The translations under genes were made by a program, and so were the position numbers. The notes under the pieces are model-generated. The model made no database searches. It saw only the letters and a list, made by a program, of their open reading frames with translations, and was not told where the DNA came from. From JAHJRN01 sp043805355 (GTDB taxonomy: Bacteria; Patescibacteriota; Patescibacteriia; 2-12-FULL-60-25), in contig JAZDIB010000051.1 in assembly GCA_043805355.1 (NCBI GenBank), positions 1-34,923 on the forward strand: a stretch of 34,923 nucleotides of DNA, written 5' to 3'. Position 1 is the first letter of the stretch. The number at the start of each line of letters is the position of its first letter. Positions 14,265 through 22,003 of the stretch are shown in pieces.

Positions 14265-15211
14265 CGGCATTGCAGGGCGTCGGTGAGGTTCGCGAGGTTC
14301 GAGCGCATGACGGTCAGGTAGGTGTCGCCCCGTGTCCGTTCCTCGTTCGTCAGTCCGCCGATGGGGTTTAGGACGAGTGTCCGTGCGCCCGTCTCCGTCG
14401 CGAGCGTCTCGGATAGCTTGGGGCTCACGAACGTCTCGGTGAACACGACGTCGATGCCCGTGGCGCGGATGATGTCCGCGAGGTCCGCGAGGTCCCTGGC
14501 CGATGGCTCGTCCTCGGGCGAGATGCCGCGAACCGCGATGGAGGAGAGCCCGTACCGTGCCGAGAGATACCGGAACGCGTCATGGGAGACGACGATGTCC
14601 TTGAGGCCGCACGACGCGAGACCGTCGCGATAGGCCGCGTCGAGTCCCTCGAGTTCCGCCGTCAACGCATCCGCGTTCGCGCGGTAGGTCTCCGCATGAG
14701 TCGAATCGATGCGCGTCAACGCGTCGGCCACGAGCCGTGTCGCGGCAATCATGAATACCGGATCCAGCCAGACGTGCGGATCGTCCCCCGCGTCGATGCG
14801 CGGTGCCTGGGCGGCGAAGGTAATCGTCTCGGCGCCGGCCTTCGCGATGTCGGGCTCAATCCTCTCGGCCCAGACGTCCATGCCTGCGCCGTTCAGGAGG
14901 AAGAGCCGCGCCCCATGTGCCGTTACGATATCGCGCGGCGTGGGTTCGTAGTCGTGGGGTTCCGCCCCCGGCGGCGTGACGACCATGACTTTGACGCGGT
15001 CCCCGCCGATGCGTTCCGCGAGGAAACCCCAGGGGTAGATGGTCGCGACAACGGGGATTCGTCCAACGTCCAATGTCCTACGTCCAACGTCGGGGGAAGG
15101 CGACCAAAAGCCCGCGTTCCGGAGGATGAAGAAGACAAGCGCGAACACGAGGACGCCGAAGATGGCCCACGTCAGGTAGACCCCTTTCGACATGCCTTGG
15201 GATTCGGACAT
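14261..15211 (-). CDS. znuA: Zinc ABC transporter binding protein, ZnuA-like, membrane anchored
   Basis: The 316-residue product starts with an N-terminal membrane anchor (about 11-31) and has no lipobox Cys. The body is a cluster A-I metal-binding protein: GAEPHDYEPTP (ligand His), DPHVWLDP (second His), SHDAFRYL (third His) and VFTETFVSPKL (Glu). His at the third site, where Mn-binding homologues have Glu, points to zinc. The usual His-rich loop is absent. A short linker after the anchor (PDVGRRTLDVGR) is encoded by a tandem DNA repeat. The ATG lies 4 nt after the rpoD stop, so it shares the rpoD message. Confidence 0.92.
   Translation of the reverse strand: MSESQGMSKGVYLTWAIFGVLVFALVFFILRNAGFWSPSPDVGRRTLDVGRIPVVATIYPWGFLAERIGGDRVKVMVVTPPGAEPHDYEPTPRDIVTAHGARLFLLNGAGMDVWAERIEPDIAKAGAETITFAAQAPRIDAGDDPHVWLDPVFMIAATRLVADALTRIDSTHAETYRANADALTAELEGLDAAYRDGLASCGLKDIVVSHDAFRYLSARYGLSSIAVRGISPEDEPSARDLADLADIIRATGIDVVFTETFVSPKLSETLATETGARTLVLNPIGGLTNEERTRGDTYLTVMRSNLANLTDALQCR
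15061..15091. repeat. Short tandem repeat within znuA
   Basis: The plus strand carries imperfect repeats of about 7-10 bp of the type CGTCCAA / TGTCCTA. In the minus frame they encode DVGRRTLDVGR, the linker between the membrane anchor and the metal-binding domain. I recall similar DVGRWTLDVGR-type repeats scattered in other genomes. Confidence 0.65.
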
Positions 15212-15215
15212 GGGA

Positions 15216-16472
15216 TCAATAGTCGATGAGCTTGCGCACCATGGGATGCTGTTGGATTTTCTCCATGGCCTTGGCCTCGATCTGCCGGATGCGCTCGCGC
15301 ATGACGTCGAATTCCTTGCCGACCTCCTCGAGCGTGTGCGAGACACCGTCCACGAGCCCGAAGCGCATCTCCAGGATCTTCTGTTCGCGCGGGGAGAGGT
15401 CCCTGATGATGTCGGCGACGTAGTCCTTCAGCAACTGGAGCGCGGCGGCGCGGTCCGGCGTGACGTTCTTCACGTCCTCGATGAAGTCCTCGAGCGTGGA
15501 ATCCTCGTCGTCCTCGCCGACCGACGTCTCGAGCGAGACCGTGTCCTGCGAGATCTTGATGATGTGGCGCACCTTGTCCACGTCCTCGCCCATTTCCGCG
15601 GCGATCTCCTCCGGAAGCGGTTCGCGGCCGAGGTCCTGGATGAGTTGGCGTTCGATCTGCTGGAACTTGTTGATGGTCTCGACCATGTGCACCGGGATGC
15701 GGATGGTGCGGCTCTGGTCGGCGAGCGCGCGCGTGATGGCCTGGCGGATCCACCAGGTCGCGTACGTCGAGAACTTGTAGCCCTTCCGGTATTCGAATTT
15801 CTTCACGGCACGGAAGAGGCCGATGTTCCCCTCCTGGATGAGGTCGAGGAGCGAGAGCGACTTGCCGATGAACTTCTTCGCGATGGACACGACGAGCCGC
15901 AGGTTCGCCTCGATGAGCTTCTTCTCGGCTTCCTTGTCGCCCTTCTCCTTCCGTTTGGCGAGCGCGACCTCCTCCTCGGCGGTGAGCAGCGGGATCTTGC
16001 CGATCTCGCGCAGGTACATCTGGATATGGTCGGCCGTGAGGTCGAACGGGTCGAGCTTGCCGCGCTTGTCGTCGGCGCTGTGCATCTGCTCCATCACGGC
16101 GTGACGTTCCACCCCGCGTCCGAGGATGCCTTCCTTCAGTTCGATGACGTTCACGCCAGCCCCGTCGAGGCGGTCGATGAAGTTCTCGTATGTCACGATG
16201 TAGTCCTCGATGTCCGGGAAGCTGTAGAGGACCTCGTTCTCGGTGAGGAAACCGCGCGTCCGCGCCTTCTCGAAGAGCCTATCGAGCGCTTCCTTCGAAG
16301 GAGGCGGCACCTTCACGTACGGTTTACGAGGTACGACCTTCTCGTTCGTCTTCGCCTTAGGCTTCACGGCCGGTTTGACTGGCTTCTTCGGGACGGGTCG
16401 ACGTTGCTGGGAACGACGAAACAGGCGTTTCTTGTTCGCCTGGACTTTCTTCTTGGGTGCGGGTTTCTTCAT
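15216..16472 (-). CDS. rpoD: Primary RNA polymerase sigma factor RpoD
   Basis: From ATG 16472 the protein has 418 residues. A Lys/Pro-rich N-terminal tail (about 60 residues) is followed by a region 1.1-like domain (RLFEKARTRGFLTENEV), region 1.2 (DPFDLTADHIQMYLREIGKIPLLTAEEE), region 2 (EANLRLVVSIAKKFI, LDLIQEGNIGLFRAVKKFEYRKGYKFSTYATWWIRQAI), region 3 and region 4 (LSPREQKILEMRFG, then VMRERIRQIEAKAMEKI). Most RpoDs have VTRERIRQIEAKAL; here T is M. It is the housekeeping sigma and recognises the TTGACA/TATAAT promoters seen here. A start at 16532 is possible but would add 20 basic residues overlapping the dnaG leader. It lies downstream of dnaG, a common arrangement. Confidence 0.95.
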   Translation of the reverse strand: MKKPAPKKKVQANKKRLFRRSQQRRPVPKKPVKPAVKPKAKTNEKVVPRKPYVKVPPPSKEALDRLFEKARTRGFLTENEVLYSFPDIEDYIVTYENFIDRLDGAGVNVIELKEGILGRGVERHAVMEQMHSADDKRGKLDPFDLTADHIQMYLREIGKIPLLTAEEEVALAKRKEKGDKEAEKKLIEANLRLVVSIAKKFIGKSLSLLDLIQEGNIGLFRAVKKFEYRKGYKFSTYATWWIRQAITRALADQSRTIRIPVHMVETINKFQQIERQLIQDLGREPLPEEIAAEMGEDVDKVRHIIKISQDTVSLETSVGEDDEDSTLEDFIEDVKNVTPDRAAALQLLKDYVADIIRDLSPREQKILEMRFGLVDGVSHTLEEVGKEFDVMRERIRQIEAKAMEKIQQHPMVRKLIDY

Positions 16473-16565
16473 ACGGCGTCGCGTCCGGAAACGGCAGGAG
16501 TCCCGATTCGCCCCGTTTGACGGGGTCGACATCGGGAGCCACCGGAGTCGGACGGTAACGTGACG

Positions 16566-18356
16566 TTAAGTATTCAATGACCGATATCGCGCGAGGAGCT
16601 CGTTGATCCGGGCGGTGTCGCCGGCGAGTTCCGCATCGCGCATCTCTTGTTCGAGGCCGCGACCCATCCTCGTGAGGAATTCGTCGTGCAAGGCCGTCGC
16701 TGCGATCGTCAGCTCCAACTGGAGCGTGGATGGGCTCTGGTCCTCGAACTCGCGATCCGCGAGGATCGCGAGATATGTTGAAATGTCCAGACTGCCTTCT
16801 TGGCGCAGAGGATACATCGGCAGAATCGATTCCGCAAGGGGTTCGAGGTCGGGTTTGAGCTCCAATATGGCTAATACGCGTTCCCGAAGCATTTCCTCGC
16901 GCGACTTCACGGCATGTTTCTCCCCCTCCGCGGCCGGCGGCTCCGGACGTCGCGTTTCGGCTCCCGCTCTCGGCGCCGGACCGGTCGGCGTCGTGCGTAG
17001 GGCGTCGCGCAGCGCGTCGGCCGAGACCGTGAGGTCGTTCGCGAGGCGCTCGATCCAGGCATCGCGTTCCACGGCGTCATGGATGCGGCGGAATTCCGGG
17101 AGGATTTCCCGCGCGACGACCTTCTTCCCTTCCGGCGCGTGGATATCCTTCCCGCGGAACGCGTTCCGGTAGAGCCACTCCACGATGGGCACGGCCGATG
17201 CGATAGCGTCCTTCCAGATGTTCACGTCCTTGCGGACCGCATCGTCCGGGTCTTTCCCGGCTTCGGGTGGTAGGGTGATGACGCGGATGTCGAAATCCAT
17301 GCCGCGCGCGAGGTCGAGACCGCGCACCGTCGCCGCGTTTCCGGCCGCGTCTGCGTCGAAGGCGATGGCGAGACGCCGCGTGAACCGTTTCAGGAGCGAG
17401 AGCTGGTCCGCCGTGAGCGCCGTGCCGGACGAGGCGACGACGTTGGTCACGCCGAACTGGTGCGACGAGAGCACGTCCATGTTGCCTTCAACGATGACCG
17501 CGAGGTCCTGGCGCTTGATGTCGCCCTTCGCCTTGTCCAGCCCGTACAGGATGGAACTCTTCTTGTAGAGGAAGGTTTCCGGCGTGTTGACGTATTTTGC
17601 TTCCTGTCGTTTCTCTGTCTTTGCATTGTCATTCCCGCGGAGCATTGATGGCGACGGCGGGAACCCCTCCGGAGGGTTTCCTGCCTGCGCAGGAATGACA
17701 GGAGGAGGTGATTCGAGGATGCGGCCTGTGAAGCCGACCGGGTTGCCGTGGACGTCGCAGATGGTGAACATGACGCGATCGCGGAAGCGGTCGTAGATGC
17801 TGCCGCGGTCGGATTTGCCGACGAGACCGGATTTGAGAAGCTCGTCCTCGGTCACGCCCTTCTCCTTTAGCGCTTCCGTCAGGTTCGTCCAGCCGTCCGG
17901 CGCGTAGCCGATGCGCCAGAGGTCGCCCGTCAGCCCGTCGATGCCGCGCTTGGCGACGTACGCCCTCGCCGCTTCGGCGCGCGGGTCCTTCAGCAGGATG
18001 CCGCGGAACCATTTCGACGCGAGGTCGTTCACTTCGTGCAGCCGCTTCTTCTCCGTGGTCTTGGTCGGATCGAACGCGGGCAGCTCGACGCCGGCCTTTT
18101 GGGCGAGCAGCTCCAACGCCTCGCGGAATTCCATCCCCTCCATCTTCATCACGAAGCTGATGACGTCCCCGCCGATGTCGCACCCGAAACAATGCCACGA
18201 TTGCCGCGGCCGATTGGCGTAGAAGCTCGGCGTCTTCTCGTGGTGGAACGGACACAATCCCTTGAAGCTGCCCGAACCGGCCGGCTTCAGGGGCAGGTAT
18301 TCCTGCACGGCATCCACGATGTCGAGCCGCGATTTCACCTCCTCGACAGGGTCCAT
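16566..18356 (-). CDS. dnaG: DNA primase DnaG with a repeat-encoded 24-residue insertion
   Basis: The 596-residue primase has a CHC2 zinc domain (Cys35, His38, Cys56, Cys59), the RNA polymerase core with TOPRIM (EGNMD 290-294, FDADAAG with Asp334 and Asp336, then DPDDAV), and a helical C-terminal helicase-binding domain. It makes RNA primers at the replication fork. Between GRILES (about 211-216) and KYVNTPE (254-260), where other primases have a few residues, there are about 37. Residues 220-243 are exactly the 72-bp palindromic element at 17628-17699. The extra loop lies just before the TOPRIM fold and presumably is tolerated on the surface. First gene of the dnaG-rpoD-znuACB operon. Confidence 0.95.
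   Translation of the reverse strand: MDPVEEVKSRLDIVDAVQEYLPLKPAGSGSFKGLCPFHHEKTPSFYANRPRQSWHCFGCDIGGDVISFVMKMEGMEFREALELLAQKAGVELPAFDPTKTTEKKRLHEVNDLASKWFRGILLKDPRAEAARAYVAKRGIDGLTGDLWRIGYAPDGWTNLTEALKEKGVTEDELLKSGLVGKSDRGSIYDRFRDRVMFTICDVHGNPVGFTGRILESPPPVIPAQAGNPPEGFPPSPSMLRGNDNAKTEKRQEAKYVNTPETFLYKKSSILYGLDKAKGDIKRQDLAVIVEGNMDVLSSHQFGVTNVVASSGTALTADQLSLLKRFTRRLAIAFDADAAGNAATVRGLDLARGMDFDIRVITLPPEAGKDPDDAVRKDVNIWKDAIASAVPIVEWLYRNAFRGKDIHAPEGKKVVAREILPEFRRIHDAVERDAWIERLANDLTVSADALRDALRTTPTGPAPRAGAETRRPEPPAAEGEKHAVKSREEMLRERVLAILELKPDLEPLAESILPMYPLRQEGSLDISTYLAILADREFEDQSPSTLQLELTIAATALHDEFLTRMGRGLEQEMRDAELAGDTARINELLARYRSLNT
17628..17699. repeat. 72-bp palindromic element, copy 2, in-frame in dnaG
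   Basis: Starts GTCATTCC and ends GGAATGAC, 72 bp. On the minus strand the first base is the first base of codon 220 and the last is the third base of codon 243, so the insertion is precisely codon-phased. It differs from the copies at 5691 and 33073 mainly in a 17-base internal segment. Confidence 0.92.
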
Positions 18357-18420
18357 GGCGGTACCTTACACGAAAACGTCGGATGACGTGTAGGGGTGGG
18401 TTTTACTCCGCGTATGGTCA

Positions 18421-18466
18421 AAATATGAAAAACGCCGCGGAGTCCGGATGGACTCGACGCGGCGTT
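18421..18466 (-). terminator. Terminator of the unknown gene at 18473-19015
   Basis: A 9-bp outer stem (18431-18439 with 18458-18466), 2-nt bulge, 6-bp inner stem and GGAT loop (18440-18455). The minus strand continues TTTCATATTT after the stem. Confidence 0.8.
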
Positions 18467-18472
18467 GAGGGG

Positions 18473-19015
18473 TCACGGGGCAGGTGCGACGAGGACGAGA
18501 AGGTTTCCCTCCTTGTCGAGCCCGATCGGGACGTTGCACATGAGCCAGAGGTCCAGGAGACGCTTGAACCTTGTCGCTTCGTCCCGTCTGTCGTTAATGA
18601 GATTACCGATCGCGTAAAACAGCGTGAACTGGAGCTGTTGGAAAATCGCGATCCAGACGGTGAGCTCTCCGAGGTCGAAAAAGGGCTTGATGAGAGAGTC
18701 TCGGATCGCATTATGGAGGAATCTCCATATCGGCTTCCAAAGCGAGCTACGGAGCGGTTCCGGAATCGATACGTAGTAATCTGCATCGATCGTCTGTCGG
18801 AATGAGGAAACGAGCGCGTTTCCATCTGTTGAGATGTGCACGTCGTTCACCTCACGCCAGAAAATCGCGGCCCTGACGCGTTGTTCGAGATCTGGAAGTG
18901 CGGGTTTCAAACTGTATTTTCGACCGTAGAAATCCCCGACGAGCTCCATGATCACCTTGCCCTTGCCGGGGTAATGCTCTTCCCAGAATGCGACTCCCTG
19001 ATTCGTCGTTGTCAT
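18473..19015 (-). CDS. Unknown protein, 180 aa
   Basis: I do not recognise this protein. The 180 residues start MTTTNQGVAFWEEHYPGKGKVIMELV and are mixed helical, with a hydrophobic helix-like stretch near 122-145 (LGELTVWIAIFQQLQFTLFYAIGNL) that is amphipathic rather than clearly transmembrane, and many Trp and Phe. No signal peptide is seen. The start at 19015 is chosen because AAAGG lies 8 nt upstream, a good Shine-Dalgarno; the frame is open up to 19084. The promoter has a perfect TTGACA but a poor -10. It has its own terminator, so it is a single-gene unit. Base composition looks lower in GC than its neighbours, which may mean acquisition. Confidence 0.65.
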   Translation of the reverse strand: MTTTNQGVAFWEEHYPGKGKVIMELVGDFYGRKYSLKPALPDLEQRVRAAIFWREVNDVHISTDGNALVSSFRQTIDADYYVSIPEPLRSSLWKPIWRFLHNAIRDSLIKPFFDLGELTVWIAIFQQLQFTLFYAIGNLINDRRDEATRFKRLLDLWLMCNVPIGLDKEGNLLVLVAPAP

Positions 19016-19083
19016 GGTGCGACCTTTCGGTGGAACCGCATTCCGTGCGGACGGACCTTCCTGCAAACCAGGACGATGCTCCA

Positions 19084-19112
19084 CGAGTACACTAAAATGG
19101 TCGTTTTGTCAA
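19084..19112 (-). promoter_or_regulatory. Possible promoter with perfect -35
   Basis: Minus strand TTGACA (19112-19107) with a 17-nt spacer to TACTCG (19089-19084). The -10 is weak. It leaves a leader of about 60 nt before the Shine-Dalgarno-led gene at 19015. Confidence 0.4.
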
Positions 19113-19130
19113 GGGTTTAAAGCAAATGCT

Positions 19131-19202
19131 GTCGTCCTTGAGGGAGCGAAGCGACCGAAGGACCTTCAAATTGGAAGGTCCTTCGCTTCGCTCTAGGACG
19201 AC
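19131..19202. repeat. 72-bp palindromic element of a second type
   Basis: Starts GTCGTCCT and ends AGGACGAC, with an internal hairpin around GAAGGACCTTC...GAAGGTCCTTC and GAGCGAAGC arms. It has the same length as the GTCATTCC elements but a different sequence. A half copy (GTCATCCTGAGCGAAGCG) is at 24060. It overlaps no gene and lies between the genes at 19015 and 19210. Confidence 0.8.
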
Positions 19203-19209
19203 ATTCGAA

Positions 19210-19677
19210 CTATTCCCTGATCTCCACGGTCACGTCGCTGGTCCAGAGGTTCTCGGGTGAGCCGCACATAAGGCGGACGACCCAGGAGCCGGTGACCGCG
19301 TCGGCGGGCATGTTCCAGGTCCAGGAGAACGAGCCGTCCCCTGTTCCCGTGGCTTTCGCCGCCTCCTTGTCGATGACGAGCGGCTCGCCGTCGGGCTTGT
19401 AGAGGTCCGCGAGGCACTTCGACCAGGCGTTCGAGGTAAAGGTCGCGGTCCAGGCGGTGCCGCGCGTCGCGGTCGTAGGCGCATCCTTGATGCGGATGAA
19501 CGCGCGCTCGGTCGGAGCGGTCTGCGTGGTCGTCGTCTGGGCCGGCGCTTCAGTCGTCACGGGTTGCTGCTCGACGGTCGAGGCGCGGAACTTCACCGCG
19601 ACGATGATCGCGAGCGTGAACATCGTCAGGCCCAGGAGCCCGAGCGCGGTTTTAAAAACGAGGGGTTTGTCGATCAT
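19210..19677 (-). CDS. Membrane-anchored protein with an Ig-like/Ser-Thr linker body, 155 aa
   Basis: The product begins with a short cytoplasmic tail and one TM helix (about 9-29), then a Thr/Gln/Pro linker (VTTEAPAQTTTTQTAP) and a beta-rich domain of about 95 residues (RIKDAPTTATRGTAWTATF, GSFSWTWNMPADAVTGSWVVRLMCGS) that looks like an immunoglobulin-like fold exposed outside the cell. Two Cys (in SKCLADL and LMCGS) could form a disulfide. I do not recognise the family. The start at 19677 sits 6 nt downstream of an extended -10 box, so the message is probably leaderless. Function unknown. Confidence 0.65.
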   Translation of the reverse strand: MIDKPLVFKTALGLLGLTMFTLAIIVAVKFRASTVEQQPVTTEAPAQTTTTQTAPTERAFIRIKDAPTTATRGTAWTATFTSNAWSKCLADLYKPDGEPLVIDKEAAKATGTGDGSFSWTWNMPADAVTGSWVVRLMCGSPENLWTSDVTVEIRE

Positions 19678-19683
19678 GACCGA

Positions 19684-19692
19684 AGTATACCA
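19684..19692 (-). promoter_or_regulatory. Extended -10 promoter, TGG-TATACT
   Basis: TATACT (19689-19684) preceded by TGG on the minus strand, 6 nt before the ATG at 19677. Same arrangement and spacing as the promoter at 1384. Confidence 0.55.
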
Positions 19693-19866
19693 AAAACGCC
19701 GCTCAAGGCGACGCTGGTCAAGGGCATGAAACGAGAGAGCCGAATGAACCCAAGAGATGAGGCCCTGTACGGGTCGGGCGCCCAAAGCCCCGGGTCAGGG
19801 GCATGCGTAGAAAAAAACGACTCTCTCATCACCAAGAAACCACAAAACGACGAAAATGTCAAGGGT

Positions 19867-21948
19867 TCAATGCGTCCGTCCGTGGCGCGGCGGGCGTTTC
19901 AGGCGAGGCGCGGCGGCGGCCTTCTCGCGTTTCTTCATCTCCTTGATGAGGATGGAGATCTCGTCGCGTAGGATGGCCGCGAGCTCGAACTCGAGGTCTC
20001 GCGCCGCAATCTTCATCTCTTCCTCCTTGTGTTTGAGGACCACCGCGAGGTCCGAGGTGTCGGCCGAGAGCTCGAGCTTCAAAATCTCCTTCACGTCCTT
20101 CGGGCCGGAGAGTCCGAGCATGGCGCGCGTGTCCGTGATGGCCTTCACGATGGATTTCGGGGTGATGCCGTGCGCCGTGTTGTAGGCGACCTGCTTGGCG
20201 CGGCGGCGGTCCGTCTCGTCGAGCGCGCGCTTCATCGAGCCCGTGATGCGGTCCGCATAGAGCACGACCTGCCCGCGGACGTTGCGCGCCGCGCGGCCGA
20301 TGGTCTGGATGAGCGAGACGTCGGAGCGCAGGAATCCTTCCTTGTCCGCGTCGAGGATGGCCACGAGCGCGACTTCCGGCAGGTCCAAACCTTCGCGCAG
20401 GAGGTTCACGCCGACGATGACGTCGTACGTACCCTTGCGGAACTCACTCAAGATCTCGAGCCGCTCGCCCGTGTCGATGTCGCTGTGGAGATACCTCGAT
20501 TTGATCTTCCGTTCGACGAGGTACTCGTTCAGGTCCTCGGCCATCTTCTTGGTCAGCGTCGTGACGAGCACGCGGTCTCCCCGCTTCGTGACCGTGGCGA
20601 TGCGGTCCAACACGTCGTCGATCTGGCCGGGCGCATTGCCATGCGCCCCTACGCGCTTCGGCGTGATTGGACGGATGATGACCTCCGGGTCCACGAGGCC
20701 GGTCGGGCGGATGATCTGCTCGACGATGCGGCTCGACTTCTCACGTTCGTAGGCTGCTGGTGTCGCGGACACGAAGATGGCCTGGCCGATGCGCGATTCG
20801 AACTCCTTGTACGTGAGCGGGCGGTTGTCCTTGGCGCTCGGCAGGCGGAACCCGTGCTCGACGAGCGTATCCTTCCGGCTCCGGTCGCCTTCGTGCATGC
20901 CGCCGATCTGCGGGATGGTCACGTGCGATTCGTCGACCATCAGGAGGAAGTCGTCCGGGAAATACGAGAGGAGCGTGTCCGGAGGTTCGCCCGGCGTGCG
21001 GCCGGAGAGCGGCTGGGAGTAGTTCTCGATGCCGTTGCAGTAGCCGACGTTCTCGATCATCTCGAGGTCGGCCTTGGTCCGTCGTTCAAGGCGCTCGGCC
21101 TCGAGGAGCTTTCCGTTCTTCTCGAACCATGCGATGCGCTTCGTCATCTCCTCGCGGATGGCGCCGAGCGCGCGGTCGCGGTCCGGACCGAGGGTGATGA
21201 AGTGGCGTGCCGGAAAGACCCACACATCCTCGAGCGACCGCGTCCGTTTGCGCGTCACCGGGTCCACCGCGTCGATGGCCTCGATGGTCCCGTGCGGCGC
21301 CTCGATGCGGTAGATGCGCTCTTCGTGCGCGGGCATGACCTCGAGCACGCCGCCGGTCGCGCGGAACGTGCCGCGCAGGAGGTCGGCGCTGGTCCGGGTG
21401 AACTGCATCTCGATGAGGCGGCCGAGCACGTTCTCGCGCTTCACGTCGTCGCCGACGTTCAGGTGGAGGATGGTCTTCTCGTACGCGGCCGGCGCGCCGA
21501 GGCCGTAGATGCACGAGACCGACGCGCAGATGATGACGTCCTTCCGCGTCAGCAACGCCTGCGTCGCGCTGTGCCGGAGCCGGTCGATCTCCTCGTTGAT
21601 CATCGCCTCCTTCTCGATGTACGTGTCGGACTTCGGGATGTACGCCTCCGGCTGGTAGTAGTCGTAGTACGAGACGAAGTACTCCACTGCGTTGTCCGGG
21701 AAGAACTCGCGGAACTCGTTGCAGAGCTGGGCCGCGAGCGTCTGGTTGTGCGCGATGACGAGCGTCGGCTTGCCGATCTTCTCGATGACGTTCGCGACCG
21801 TGAAGGTCTTGCCCGTGCCGGTCGCGCCGAGAAGCGTCAGGAAGCGTTCGCCCTTCGAGAGGCCGTCGATGAGCGACGAAATCGCCTCAGGCTGGTCGCC
21901 GGAGGCTTCGTACGGCCGATGGAGGCGGAACGCGGTCATAGCGCCCAT
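19867..21948 (-). CDS. uvrB: UvrABC excinuclease subunit B
   Basis: The 693-residue product has the family length and motifs: Walker A GATGTGKT (41-48), the damage-clamping hairpin region YYDYYQPEAYIPKSDTYIEKE, the DESH box (LLMVDESHVTIPQIGGMH), motif VI QTIGRAARN, and a C-terminal UVR domain. UvrB loads at lesions with UvrA and recruits UvrC for incision. A second in-frame ATG at 21939 (MTAFRLHRPYEAS) matches the usual N terminus equally well. It is transcribed divergently from the DUF5671 gene. No other uvr gene is in the window. Confidence 0.96.
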   Translation of the reverse strand: MGAMTAFRLHRPYEASGDQPEAISSLIDGLSKGERFLTLLGATGTGKTFTVANVIEKIGKPTLVIAHNQTLAAQLCNEFREFFPDNAVEYFVSYYDYYQPEAYIPKSDTYIEKEAMINEEIDRLRHSATQALLTRKDVIICASVSCIYGLGAPAAYEKTILHLNVGDDVKRENVLGRLIEMQFTRTSADLLRGTFRATGGVLEVMPAHEERIYRIEAPHGTIEAIDAVDPVTRKRTRSLEDVWVFPARHFITLGPDRDRALGAIREEMTKRIAWFEKNGKLLEAERLERRTKADLEMIENVGYCNGIENYSQPLSGRTPGEPPDTLLSYFPDDFLLMVDESHVTIPQIGGMHEGDRSRKDTLVEHGFRLPSAKDNRPLTYKEFESRIGQAIFVSATPAAYEREKSSRIVEQIIRPTGLVDPEVIIRPITPKRVGAHGNAPGQIDDVLDRIATVTKRGDRVLVTTLTKKMAEDLNEYLVERKIKSRYLHSDIDTGERLEILSEFRKGTYDVIVGVNLLREGLDLPEVALVAILDADKEGFLRSDVSLIQTIGRAARNVRGQVVLYADRITGSMKRALDETDRRRAKQVAYNTAHGITPKSIVKAITDTRAMLGLSGPKDVKEILKLELSADTSDLAVVLKHKEEEMKIAARDLEFELAAILRDEISILIKEMKKREKAAAAPRLKRPPRHGRTH

Positions 21949-21991
21949 TTTGGCACGGATTGGCGAAATGGTGTAGTTATCGATTTTCCTC

Positions 21992-21997
21992 TACACT
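21992..21997 (+). promoter_or_regulatory. Possible -10 box, leaderless
   Basis: TACACT 6 nt before the ATG at 22004. No -35 at 17 nt; the assignment rests on the repeated -10 to ATG spacing in this window. Confidence 0.35.
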
Positions 21998-22003
21998 CCC
22001 TTC

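Noticed and set aside
19678..19866. Structured RNA (SRP, 6S or tmRNA-like) between uvrB and the gene at 19210
   Set aside because: A GCCCC-GGGGC hairpin and short CTCATC/GATGAG pairs exist, but no conserved core of any RNA family I know was recognised.
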